A DNA stretch of 64,000 nucleotides from assembly GCF_008704425.1 (NCBI RefSeq), contig NZ_CP023696.1, positions 6,116,501 through 6,180,500 on the forward strand, read 5' to 3'. Positions 7,083 through 14,778 of this stretch are shown here, piece by piece. The stretch is from Streptomyces fradiae ATCC 10745 = DSM 40063. Its GTDB lineage: Bacteria > Actinomycetota > Actinomycetes > Streptomycetales > Streptomycetaceae. The first letter of the stretch is position 1. Each line of letters starts with the position of its first letter. The notes beneath the pieces were generated by a model that saw nothing but the letters and a program-made list of their open reading frames with translations, had not been told where the DNA came from and did no database searches. Made by a program: the position numbers and the translations under genes.

Positions 7083-9044
7083 CTGTCGACCGCCATCCTC
7101 ACCGGTCCTCCGGTACCCGGATCGCCGCTCGAGGGCGATCTGCGGTCGCTGGGCTTCGAGGTCCGCACCGCCGCGGACCCGCGCGAGACCGCCGCGCTGC
7201 TCGCCGCCGTACCGGCGGGCGAGCGCGTCGCCGTCGTCGACCCGCGCTTCGTCGGCCACCGGCACGCGCTGCGGCTGGCCCTCACCGACCCCCGCTTCCC
7301 GGCGGGCGCGGCTCCAGGCGCCCTGACGGCCCGGCCCGAGGCCCGCCAGGGCCTGACCCGCGCCCTCGCCGCCCTCGCCGCCGACGGCGACCCGGCGGCG
7401 GCGCCCGCCGCGCCCGCCCCGTCCTCCACGCCCGGGGGCCCCGCGGAGACCGCGTCGCCCGAAGGGGCCGCGTCCGCCGCGGAGAGCGCCGCCCCCGCCG
7501 AGGCCCCGGCACCGTCCGCCCCCGCCGCCACCCTCCCCGACAGGCCCGCGGCCCCCGCCGCCACCCTCCCCGACGCGCTGGCCGCCGCCCTGGAGGACGA
7601 GGGCGTCGCCGTGCACCGGCCGGAGCTGGGCTCCCTCGTCGCCGCCGTCCCCGTCGGCCCGCAGGCCCGCAAGGAGACCCGCGACGCCGTGGCCGCCGTC
7701 GACGACGAGGCCGTACGCCTCCGCTCCGCCGTCAAGTCCCGCGACGGCTTCTTCACCACCTTCTTCATCAGCCCCTACTCGCGCTACCTCGCCCGCTGGT
7801 GCGCCCGCCGGGGCCTCACGCCCAACCAGGTCACCACCGCATCGCTGGTCACCGCGCTGGTCGCGGCCGGCTGCGCGGCGACCGGCACCCGCGGCGGTTT
7901 CGTCGCCGCCGGGCTGCTGCTCCTCTTCTCCTTCGTCCTGGACTGCACGGACGGCCAGCTCGCCCGCTACTCCCTCCAGTACTCCACCCTCGGCGCGTGG
8001 CTCGACGCCACCTTCGACCGGGCCAAGGAGTACGCCTACTACGCGGGCCTGGCCCTCGGGGCCGCCCGCGGCGGGGACGACGTGTGGGCGCTCGCGCTCG
8101 GCGCCATGGTCCTCCAGACCTGCCGCCACGTCGTGGACTTCTCCTTCAACGAGGCCAACCACGACGCCACCGCCAACACCAGCCCCACCGCCACGCTCTC
8201 CGACCGGCTCGACGGCGTCGGCTGGACGGTCTGGGCGCGGCGCATGATCGTCCTGCCCATCGGCGAGCGCTGGGCCATGATCGCCGTGCTCACCGCCCTC
8301 ACCACCCCCCGCGTCGTCTTCTCCGCGCTGCTGATCGGCTGCTCCTTCGCCGCCCTCTACACCACCGCCGGCCGGGTCCTGCGCTCCCTCACCCGCAAGG
8401 CGAGCCGCACCGACCGCGCCGCGCGGGCGCTCGCGGACCTCGCCGACAACGGCGCGCTCGCGCAGGCCGCCGCCAAGGTGCTGCGGCCCGTGGCCCGCCC
8501 GCTCGGCGGACGCACCCCGTACGCCCTCGCGGGCGCCGCCGTGCTGCTGGCCGCCGCCGCGGCCGCTCCGCTCGACGGCCCCCTCGTGGTCCTGGCGGCC
8601 GTGCTGTACGCCGTCGCCTCCGGCGCCGCCGTCGCCCGCCCCCTCAAGGGCGCCCTCGACTGGCTCGTCCCGCCCGCCCTGCGGGCCGCCGAGTACGGCA
8701 CCGTCCTCGCGCTGGCCGCCCGCGCCGACGCCCCGGGAGCGCTCCCGGCCGCGTTCGGGCTGGTGGCGGCGGTCGCCTACCATCACTACGACACGGTGTA
8801 CCGCATCCGCGGCGACGCCGGCGCGCCGCCCGCCTGGCTGGTGCGGGCGCTCGGCGGCCAGGAGGGGCGCACGCTGCTGGCGGCCGTCCTCGCCGCCCTC
8901 CTCGCGACGGGCGGGGGCGACGGCTTCCCCCTGGCGCTCACCGCCCTCGCCGGCGCCGTGGCGCTGCTGGGGCTCGCGGAGTCCATCCGCTTCTGGGTGT
9001 CCTCCGGAGCACCCGCCGTACACGACGAAGGAGAACCCGCATGA
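7083..9044 (+). CDS. DUF5941 / CDP-alcohol phosphatidyltransferase fusion protein (probable CTG start)
   Basis: A 653-residue protein. Residues 1-100 form a small alpha/beta domain (AILTGPPVPGSPLEGDLRSL), residues 105-165 an Ala/Pro linker, and residues ~235-460 a polytopic CDP-alcohol phosphotransferase. The active-site pattern is complete: D287-x2-D290-G-x2-AR, G, D308 and D312. The C-terminal part adds more membrane helices (DUF5941). No ATG, GTG or TTG lies in frame between the upstream stop at 7074 and a GTG at 7611, which would remove the N-terminal domain. AAGGAG at 7068-7073 sits nine bases before a CTG at 7083, so I infer a CTG start. It probably transfers an alcohol phosphate from a CDP-linked donor at the membrane. 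Confidence 0.82.
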   Translation: MSTAILTGPPVPGSPLEGDLRSLGFEVRTAADPRETAALLAAVPAGERVAVVDPRFVGHRHALRLALTDPRFPAGAAPGALTARPEARQGLTRALAALAADGDPAAAPAAPAPSSTPGGPAETASPEGAASAAESAAPAEAPAPSAPAATLPDRPAAPAATLPDALAAALEDEGVAVHRPELGSLVAAVPVGPQARKETRDAVAAVDDEAVRLRSAVKSRDGFFTTFFISPYSRYLARWCARRGLTPNQVTTASLVTALVAAGCAATGTRGGFVAAGLLLLFSFVLDCTDGQLARYSLQYSTLGAWLDATFDRAKEYAYYAGLALGAARGGDDVWALALGAMVLQTCRHVVDFSFNEANHDATANTSPTATLSDRLDGVGWTVWARRMIVLPIGERWAMIAVLTALTTPRVVFSALLIGCSFAALYTTAGRVLRSLTRKASRTDRAARALADLADNGALAQAAAKVLRPVARPLGGRTPYALAGAAVLLAAAAAAPLDGPLVVLAAVLYAVASGAAVARPLKGALDWLVPPALRAAEYGTVLALAARADAPGALPAAFGLVAAVAYHHYDTVYRIRGDAGAPPAWLVRALGGQEGRTLLAAVLAALLATGGGDGFPLALTALAGAVALLGLAESIRFWVSSGAPAVHDEGEPA

Positions 9045-9778
9045 TCGGCCTCGTACTGGCAGCCGGTGCCGGACGGCGTCTGCGCCCCTACACCGACACG
9101 CTCCCGAAGGCCCTCGTGCCGGTCGACGGCGACACGACCGTCCTCGACCTCACCCTCGCCAACTTCGCCGAGGTCGGCCTCACCGAGGCGGCCATCGTCG
9201 TCGGCTACCGCAAGGAGGCCGTGTACGAGCGCCGGGCCGCCCTGGAGGCGAAGTACGGGATCAAGCTCACCCTCGTCGACAACGACAAGGCGGAGGAGTG
9301 GAACAACGCCTACTCGCTGTGGTGCGCCCGTGACGTGCTGGGCGAGGGCGTCATCCTCGCCAACGGCGACACGGTCCACCCCGTCTCCGTCGAGCACACC
9401 CTCCTCGCGGCGCGCGGCGGCGACAAGCGGATCATCCTCGCCCTCGACACGGTGAAGTCCCTCGCCGACGAGGAGATGAAGGTCGTCGCCGAGGACGGCC
9501 TGGGCGTGCGCCGCATCACCAAGCTCATGGACCCGGCCACCGCCACCGGCGAGTACATCGGCGTCACCCTCATCGAGCCCGGGGCCGCCGCCGACCTCGC
9601 CGACGCCCTGAAGGCCACCTTCGAGCGCGACCCCGACCTGTACTACGAGGACGGCTACCAGGAGCTGGTCCACCGCGGCTTCCGGATCGACGTGGCCCCC
9701 ATCGGAGACGTCCGCTGGGTGGAGATCGACAACCACGACGACCTCGCGAAGGGCCGTGAGATCGCGTGCCTGTACTGA
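9041..9778 (+). CDS. LicC-like NTP transferase (phosphocholine cytidylyltransferase family)
   Basis: A 245-residue nucleotidyltransferase opening with the canonical LVLAAGAGRRLRPYTDTLPKAL pyrophosphorylase signature, with a metal-binding ILANGD and EEWNNAYSLWCA typical of the LicC-type branch. It should activate a phosphorylated small alcohol with CTP (or another NTP), giving the CDP-alcohol substrate for the neighbouring CDP-alcohol phosphotransferases. The ATG overlaps the preceding stop (ATGA), and GAAGGAGAA supplies the ribosome site. The true alcohol is unknown. Confidence 0.87.
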   Translation: MIGLVLAAGAGRRLRPYTDTLPKALVPVDGDTTVLDLTLANFAEVGLTEAAIVVGYRKEAVYERRAALEAKYGIKLTLVDNDKAEEWNNAYSLWCARDVLGEGVILANGDTVHPVSVEHTLLAARGGDKRIILALDTVKSLADEEMKVVAEDGLGVRRITKLMDPATATGEYIGVTLIEPGAAADLADALKATFERDPDLYYEDGYQELVHRGFRIDVAPIGDVRWVEIDNHDDLAKGREIACLY

Positions 9779-10827
9779 CCCGGCTCATCCCCTCGCCGGT
9801 CGTCGTCGACATCGGCGGCGGCGCGATGGACAAGCTGGGCGGCCTCCTCGCCGACCAGCGGATCTCCGCGTCCGGCAAGCTCGCCATGGCCGTCAGCAAC
9901 GGCTCCGGCCGCGCCCTGCGCGAGAAGCTGGAGCCGCTGCTGCCGGACGCCCACTGGTACACGGTCGAGGACGGCACCATCGACTCCGCCGTGCGCCTCG
10001 CCGACGCCATCCGCGGCAAGCGGTACGACGCGGTCGTCGGCGTCGGCGGCGGCAAGATCATCGACGTGACGAAGTACGCCGCGGCGCGCGTCGGCCTGCC
10101 CATGGTCGCCGTCGCGACGAACCTCTCCCACGACGGCATCTGCTCCCCGGTCTCCACGCTCGACAACGACAACGGCCGCGGCTCGTACGGCGTCCCCTCG
10201 CCGATCGCCATGGTCATCGACCTCGACGTGATCCGCGACGCTCCGCAGCGGTTCGTCCGCTCCGGCATCGGCGACGCCCTGTCCAACATCTCCGCCATCG
10301 CCGACTGGGAGCTGTCCCGCCGGGTCAACGGCGAGCCGGTGGACGGCCTGGCCGCCGCCATGGCCCGCACCGCCGGCGAGTCCGTGCTGCGCCACCCCGG
10401 CGGCGTCGGCGACGACGAGTTCCTCGTCGTCCTCGCCGAGGCCCTGGTCCTCACCGGCATCGCCATGTCGATCAGCGGCGACACCCGGCCCGCGTCCGGC
10501 GCCTGCCACGAGATCAGCCACGCCTTCGACCTGCTGCACCCCCGGCGCGCCGCGCTCCACGGCGAGCAGGTCGGTCTCGGCGCCGCCTTCGCGATGCACC
10601 TGCGCGGCGCCCGCGACGAGGCGGGCCTCTTCGCCGAGGTGCTGCGCCGCCACGGGATGCCGGTGCTGCCCGAGGACATCGGCTTCACCCCCGGCGAGTT
10701 CGTCGCGGCCGTGGAGTACGCGCCGCAGACCCGTCCGGGACGGTTCACGATCCTGGAACACCTCGACCTGTCCACCGACCAGATCAGGGACGCGTACGCC
10801 GACTATGCAAAAACCATCGGTAGCTGA
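9766..10827 (+). CDS. sn-glycerol-1-phosphate dehydrogenase-like (AraM family) iron/zinc alcohol dehydrogenase
   Basis: 353 residues with the NAD-binding VVGVGGGKIIDVTKYAA near residue 90, the conserved VATNLSHDGICSPVS, and the metal-ligand segment GACHEISHAFDLLHP near 246-260. This is the group containing archaeal-type glycerol-1-phosphate dehydrogenase and Bacillus AraM, which reduce dihydroxyacetone phosphate. The GTG start lies inside the 3' end of the nucleotidyltransferase gene (13-bp overlap), so the two are coupled. In context it probably supplies the polyol phosphate that the nucleotidyltransferase activates. The exact stereochemistry and substrate are inferred, not seen. Confidence 0.83.
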   Translation: MPVLTRLIPSPVVVDIGGGAMDKLGGLLADQRISASGKLAMAVSNGSGRALREKLEPLLPDAHWYTVEDGTIDSAVRLADAIRGKRYDAVVGVGGGKIIDVTKYAAARVGLPMVAVATNLSHDGICSPVSTLDNDNGRGSYGVPSPIAMVIDLDVIRDAPQRFVRSGIGDALSNISAIADWELSRRVNGEPVDGLAAAMARTAGESVLRHPGGVGDDEFLVVLAEALVLTGIAMSISGDTRPASGACHEISHAFDLLHPRRAALHGEQVGLGAAFAMHLRGARDEAGLFAEVLRRHGMPVLPEDIGFTPGEFVAAVEYAPQTRPGRFTILEHLDLSTDQIRDAYADYAKTIGS

Positions 10828-11584
10828 GCTCCGCCCCGTCGTCCACCCGCCGGGTGTGAAGGACCGGCGCAGCGGCGAGCACTGGGGTGGCCGCCTCTAC
10901 ATGCGCGAGGTCTCGCTGCGCGTGACCCGCCACCTGGTCACGACGAAGGTCACGCCGAACCAGCTCACGTACGTGATGACCGTCGCCGGTGTGCTGGCCG
11001 CCCCCGCGCTCCTCGTGCCCGGCATCCCCGGCGCGCTGCTCGGCGTCCTCATGGTCCAGCTGTACCTGCTGCTCGACTGCGTCGACGGCGAGGTCGCCCG
11101 CTGGAAGAAGCAGTTCTCCCTCGGCGGCGTCTACCTGGACCGCGTCGGCGCGTACCTGTGCGACGCGGCCGTGCTGGTCGGCTTCGGGCTGCGCGCCGCC
11201 GACCTGTGGGGGAGCGGGCGCATCGACTGGCTGTGGGCCTTCCTCGGCACGCTCGCCGCGCTCGGAGCCGTACTGATCAAGGCGGAGACCGACCTGGTCG
11301 CCGTCGCCCGGCACCAGGGCGGGCTGCCGCCGGTCAAGGAGTCGGCGTCCGAGCCCCGCTCCTCCGGCATCGCGCTGGCCCGCCGGGCCGCCGCCGCGGT
11401 CAAGTTCCACCGGCTCGTCCTGGGCATCGAGGCCAGCCTGCTCATCCTGGTCCTCGCCGTCGCCGACACGATCCGCGGCGACCTGTTCTTCAGCCGCCTC
11501 GGTGTGGCCGTCCTCGCCGGGATCGCGCTGCTCCAGACGGTGCTGCACCTGGTGTCGATCCTCGCGTCCAGCAGGCTGAGGTGA
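10805..11584 (+). CDS. CDP-alcohol phosphatidyltransferase family protein, fourth Asp replaced by Ala
   Basis: A 259-residue membrane protein with about six helices. The family motif begins normally with D91-CV-D94-GEVAR and D112, but the position of the fourth aspartate, normally the catalytic base, is A116 (LDRVGAYL). The first enzyme of the operon keeps all four. So this copy may be inactive, use another base, or belong to a subfamily with altered chemistry. The ATG starts 23 bp before the end of the dehydrogenase gene. Its cytoplasmic loop has ESASEPRSSG before the last helices. Confidence 0.85.
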   Translation: MQKPSVAELRPVVHPPGVKDRRSGEHWGGRLYMREVSLRVTRHLVTTKVTPNQLTYVMTVAGVLAAPALLVPGIPGALLGVLMVQLYLLLDCVDGEVARWKKQFSLGGVYLDRVGAYLCDAAVLVGFGLRAADLWGSGRIDWLWAFLGTLAALGAVLIKAETDLVAVARHQGGLPPVKESASEPRSSGIALARRAAAAVKFHRLVLGIEASLLILVLAVADTIRGDLFFSRLGVAVLAGIALLQTVLHLVSILASSRLR

Positions 11585-12462
11585 CGCCCGTGAAGCTCGG
11601 TGCCGTCATCATCACCATGGGCGACCGCCCCGACGACCTGAACGCCCTCATCGAGTCCGTCGCCCGCCAGGAGGGCGAGCCGGTGGAGGTCGTCGTCGTC
11701 GGCAACGGCGCCCCCGTCCGCGGCGTCCCCGGCTGGGTGCGCACCGTGGACCTGCCGGAGAACCTGGGCATCCCCGGCGGCCGCAACGTCGGCATCGAGG
11801 CGTTCGGCCCCAACGGCTCCGACGTCGACGTGCTGCTCTTCCTCGACGACGACGGGCTGCTGCCCCGGAAGGACACCGCCGAGCTGATCCGCCGGGCCTT
11901 CGCCGACGACCCGGAGCTGGGCATCGTCAGCTTCCGCATCGCCGACCCGGAGACGGGCGCCACCCAGCGGCGGCACGTGCCGCGGCTGCGGGCCTCCGAC
12001 CCGATGCGCTCCTCGCGGGTGACGACCTTCCTCGGCGGCGCCAGCGCCGTACGCACCAAGGTCGTCGAGCAGGTCGGCCCGCTGCCCGGCGAGTTCTTCT
12101 ACGCGCACGAGGAGACCGACCTCGCCTGGCGCGCCCTGGACGCCGGCTGGATGATCGACTACCGGGCCGACATGGTGCTCCACCACCCGACGACCGCCCC
12201 CTCCCGGCACGCGGTGTACCACCGGATGGTCGCGCGGAACCGGGTCTGGCTGGCCCGCCGCAACCTGCCCGCCCCGCTGGTCCCGGTCTACGTCGGGGTG
12301 TGGCTGCTGCTCACCTTGCTCAGGCGCCCCTCGGGGCCCGCGCTGAAGGCGTGGTTCGGGGGCTTCAGGGAGGGCTGGACGACGCCCTGCGGGCCGCGGC
12401 GCCCCATGCGGTGGCGCACGGTGTGGCGCCTCACACGACTGGGCCGTCCGCCCGTCATCTGA
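11581..12462 (+). CDS. family 2 glycosyltransferase
   Basis: A 293-residue GT-A inverting glycosyltransferase. LGAVIITMGDRPDDL opens the nucleotide-binding fold, NLGIPGGRNVGIE and the DVLLFLDDDGLL Asp cluster bind the sugar nucleotide, and FFYAHEETDLAWRA is the usual acceptor/catalytic segment. A hydrophobic stretch near the C-terminus (LVPVYVGVWLLLTLL) may attach it to the membrane. The GTG at 11581 overlaps the previous stop by 4 bp; GTG 11590 is an alternative. It probably glycosylates the product of the preceding phosphotransferases. Confidence 0.87.
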   Translation: MTPVKLGAVIITMGDRPDDLNALIESVARQEGEPVEVVVVGNGAPVRGVPGWVRTVDLPENLGIPGGRNVGIEAFGPNGSDVDVLLFLDDDGLLPRKDTAELIRRAFADDPELGIVSFRIADPETGATQRRHVPRLRASDPMRSSRVTTFLGGASAVRTKVVEQVGPLPGEFFYAHEETDLAWRALDAGWMIDYRADMVLHHPTTAPSRHAVYHRMVARNRVWLARRNLPAPLVPVYVGVWLLLTLLRRPSGPALKAWFGGFREGWTTPCGPRRPMRWRTVWRLTRLGRPPVI

Positions 12463-12569
12463 CAAGCTCGGACCCGGCGGCACCGGTGCCCGGGAAGGGG
12501 CCGCCCCCTTCGCGGACACCGGCGCCGCACCTCTACCGCCCCGCACCGTGAACACGAAAGTTTCGACCT

Positions 12570-13499
12570 GTGAGTGAGACAACCCACGACCGACCGGTCG
12601 CCGTGAGTGTCCCGCCCTCGCCCGACGACGGCCTCACGCCGGCGGAGCTGGCGGCCAAGTACGGCCTGTCGGTGAGCGGCGCCCGGCCGGGCCTGGGGGA
12701 GTACGTCCGGCAGCTGTGGGGACGGCGCCACTTCATCCTGACGTTCTCCCGGGCGAAGCTCACGGCCCAGTACAGCCAGGCCCGGCTCGGACAGCTCTGG
12801 CAGGTGGCCACGCCGCTGCTGAACGCCGCGGTGTACTTCGCGATCTTCGGCCTGATCCTGGAGGCCGGCCGGGGCATGGACAAGAAGGTCTACGTCCCGT
12901 TCCTGGTGACGGGCGTCTTCGTGTTCATGTTCACGCAGACCTCGGTCATGTCGGGCGTGAAGTCCATCTCGGGCAACCTGGGGCTGGTGCGGGCGCTGCA
13001 CTTCCCGCGCGCCGCGCTCCCCATCTCCTTCGCCCTCCAGCAGTTGCAGCAGCTGCTGTACTCGATGCTGGTGCTGTTCGTGATCGTGGCGATCTTCGGC
13101 AGCTACCCGTCCCTGGCGTGGCTGCTGATCGTGCCGGCCCTGGCGCTGCAGTTCACGTTCAACACCGGCCTCGCCATGATCATGGCGCGGATGGGCAGCA
13201 AGACCCCGGACCTGGCGCAGCTCATGCCCTTCATCATGCGGACGTGGATGTACGCCTCGGGCGTGATGTTCTCCATCCCGATCATGCTGAAGGACAAGCC
13301 GGCGTGGATCGCCGACGTCCTGATGTACAACCCGGCGGCGATCTACATGGACCTGATCCGCTTCGCGCTGATCGACGGCTACACCTCCGAGAACCTGCCC
13401 GACCACGTCTGGCTCGCCGCGGTGCTGTGGGCGGTCGTCGTCGGCGTCGCCGGGTTCGTGTACTTCTGGAAGGCTGAGGAGCGGTACGGCCGTGGCTGA
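12570..13499 (+). CDS. ABC-2 type permease for surface polysaccharide/teichoic-acid-like export (TagG/Wzm)
   Basis: A 309-residue polytopic protein. After a soluble N-terminus it has YSQARLGQLWQVATPLLNAAVYF, the hallmark of Wzm/TagG permeases, then about six helices and NPAAIYMDLIRFALIDG near the C-terminus. It forms the membrane channel with the ATPase encoded next. The GTG start is preceded by CACCGTGAACACGAAAGTTTCGACC-type sequence with no strong ribosome site, so initiation may be weak. A 107-bp gap separates it from the glycosyltransferase, long enough for an internal promoter. Confidence 0.88.
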   Translation: MSETTHDRPVAVSVPPSPDDGLTPAELAAKYGLSVSGARPGLGEYVRQLWGRRHFILTFSRAKLTAQYSQARLGQLWQVATPLLNAAVYFAIFGLILEAGRGMDKKVYVPFLVTGVFVFMFTQTSVMSGVKSISGNLGLVRALHFPRAALPISFALQQLQQLLYSMLVLFVIVAIFGSYPSLAWLLIVPALALQFTFNTGLAMIMARMGSKTPDLAQLMPFIMRTWMYASGVMFSIPIMLKDKPAWIADVLMYNPAAIYMDLIRFALIDGYTSENLPDHVWLAAVLWAVVVGVAGFVYFWKAEERYGRG

Positions 13500-14292
13500 C
13501 GACATCGACGGCGCCCGCCCCGCCGGCCCCCGCATCCCCACCGTCATCGCCGACGACGTGCACATCGTGTACCGCGTCAACGGCGGCTCCGCGGGCAAGG
13601 GGAGCGCCACGGCGGCGCTCAGCCGCATCCTCCGCCGCGACAAGGGGGAGAGCCGCGGGGTGCGCAAGGTCCACGCGGTGCGCGGCGTGTCCTTCACCGC
13701 GTACCGGGGCGAGGCGATCGGCCTCATCGGCACCAACGGCTCCGGCAAGTCGACGCTGCTGCGCGCCATCGCCGGCCTGCTGCCCACCGAGCGCGGCCGC
13801 GTCTACACCGACGGCCAGCCCTCCCTCCTCGGCGTCAACGCGGCGCTGATGGGCGACCTGACCGGCGAGCGCAACGTCATCCTCGGCGGCCTCGCCATGG
13901 GCATGTCCCGCGAGGAGATCAGGGAGCGCTACCAGTCCATCGTCGACTTCTCCGGGATCAACGAGAAGGGCGACTTCATCACCCTGCCCATGCGGACGTA
14001 CTCCTCCGGCATGGGCGCCCGCCTCCGCTTCGCCATCGCCGCGGCCAAGGACCACGACGTCCTGATGATCGACGAGGCGCTGGCGACGGGCGACCGCAAG
14101 TTCCAGATCCGCTCCGAGGAGCGCATCCGGGAGCTGCGCAAGGAGGCCGGCACGGTCTTCCTGGTGAGCCACAGCAACAAGTCCATCCGCGACACCTGCG
14201 ACCGGGTGCTGTGGCTGGAGAAGGGCGAGCTGCTGATGGACGGACCGACCGACGAGGTGCTGCGCGCCTACGAGAAGGAGACGGGCCGCTGA
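13492..14292 (+). CDS. ABC transporter ATP-binding protein for polymer export (TagH/Wzt)
   Basis: A 266-residue ATPase with Walker A GLIGTNGSGKSTLL near residue 80, the signature YSSGMGARLRFAIAAA, Walker B DVLMIDEAL and switch His in LVSHS. The N-terminal insertion (YRVNGGSAGKGS ... RRDKGESRGVRKVHAVRGV) is characteristic of TagH-type exporters. It lacks the C-terminal carbohydrate-binding domain of many Wzt proteins. The GTG start overlaps the permease gene by 8 bp, so the pair is co-translated and forms one exporter. Confidence 0.9.
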   Translation: MADDIDGARPAGPRIPTVIADDVHIVYRVNGGSAGKGSATAALSRILRRDKGESRGVRKVHAVRGVSFTAYRGEAIGLIGTNGSGKSTLLRAIAGLLPTERGRVYTDGQPSLLGVNAALMGDLTGERNVILGGLAMGMSREEIRERYQSIVDFSGINEKGDFITLPMRTYSSGMGARLRFAIAAAKDHDVLMIDEALATGDRKFQIRSEERIRELRKEAGTVFLVSHSNKSIRDTCDRVLWLEKGELLMDGPTDEVLRAYEKETGR

Positions 14293-14307
14293 GGCACCCG
14301 CCACCCC

Positions 14308-14346
14308 CGAGGGGCCCCGCCCGGACCGCCGGCACGGGGCCCCTCG
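14308..14346 (+). terminator. hairpin terminator after the ABC exporter operon
   Basis: A perfect 12-bp stem (CGAGGGGCCCCG and complement) with a 15-nt loop begins 15 bp after the ATPase stop codon. It marks the end of the 7.08-14.29 kb operon and separates it from the hopanoid operon. Confidence 0.7.
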
Positions 14347-14670
14347 CGGGTAAGGGGAGCGGCGGCTCGCCCCCCTGGGAAGGGGCGGCCGCCACCTGGC
14401 GCGAGTGGACCCGGAGGGGCGCGGGTGCCGGCCTCGGCAGGGAGGCCACCTGTCCCCTGGGAGGGGGCGGCCGCGCACCCGGTGCGCGAGTGGAGCCGGA
14501 GGGGCGCGCGCTCACGGCGCCCCGGAGGCGGAACGAGCCGAAGAAGATCCACCCGCGGGCGACCGCGTAAGCTGTAGCGGTTCGTTTCAGGCCACATGCG
14601 GTGGCCGCTCAGGGATCCGGCGGCGTGTCCGAAATAGGATGTTTTGCGTCCGGAGTGTAGAACGGGAGAC
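14347..14670. other. gene-free upstream region of the hopanoid operon
   Basis: I find no convincing gene. The left part holds an imperfect ~50-bp direct repeat (14372-14422 and 14454-14508). The right part is lower in G+C and is where the hpn promoter must lie. TAGGAT at 14635-14640 could be a -10 element, but no good -35 box is evident. A small inverted repeat GGCCAC-N5-GTGGCC sits near 14590-14606. Confidence 0.5.
14372..14508. repeat. imperfect direct repeat, two ~50-bp copies
   Basis: Both copies run from CCCCTGGGA(A/G)GGGGCGGCCG to GCGAGTGGA(C/G)CCGGAGGGGCGCG, at 14372-14422 and 14454-14508, and differ by a few substitutions and a 4-bp insertion. They lie upstream of the hopanoid operon and have no coding potential that I can support. 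Confidence 0.65.
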
Positions 14671-14778
14671 GTGACGGCCATGACGGAGAACCCCCGGCTG
14701 ACCCCAGGGTGCCGGCTGAACGGAGGTCCCGCCGTCCCCGTGCCGAGCGGCCTTCGGCGACGGGTGTCCGGCAGGTGA
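14671..14778 (+). CDS. 35-codon leader ORF upstream of and overlapping hpnC
   Basis: GTG at 14671 is preceded by CGGGAGAC, a good ribosome site, and opens a 35-codon frame (MTAMTENPRLTPGCRLNGG, ending GLRRRVSGR). Its TGA at 14776-14778 overlaps the GTG at 14775 that I take as the hpnC start (GTGA). The best ribosome-binding sequence of the transcript therefore belongs to this ORF, and hpnC would be translated by coupling. The peptide has no domain I recognise and no signal or membrane segment. Whether the peptide matters, or only its translation, is unknown. It could be spurious if hpnC instead begins at GTG 14709. Confidence 0.5.
   Translation: MTAMTENPRLTPGCRLNGGPAVPVPSGLRRRVSGR

Noticed and set aside
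6750..9023. Long minus-strand open frame opposite the DUF5941 gene
   Set aside because: Repetitive Gly/Arg/Glu composition with no motif; it mirrors the real gene's codon bias.
14709..14774. Alternative hpnC start at GTG 14709
   Set aside because: It adds 22 Arg-rich residues without a good ribosome site, whereas GTG 14775 overlaps a well-initiated leader ORF. I could not exclude it fully.
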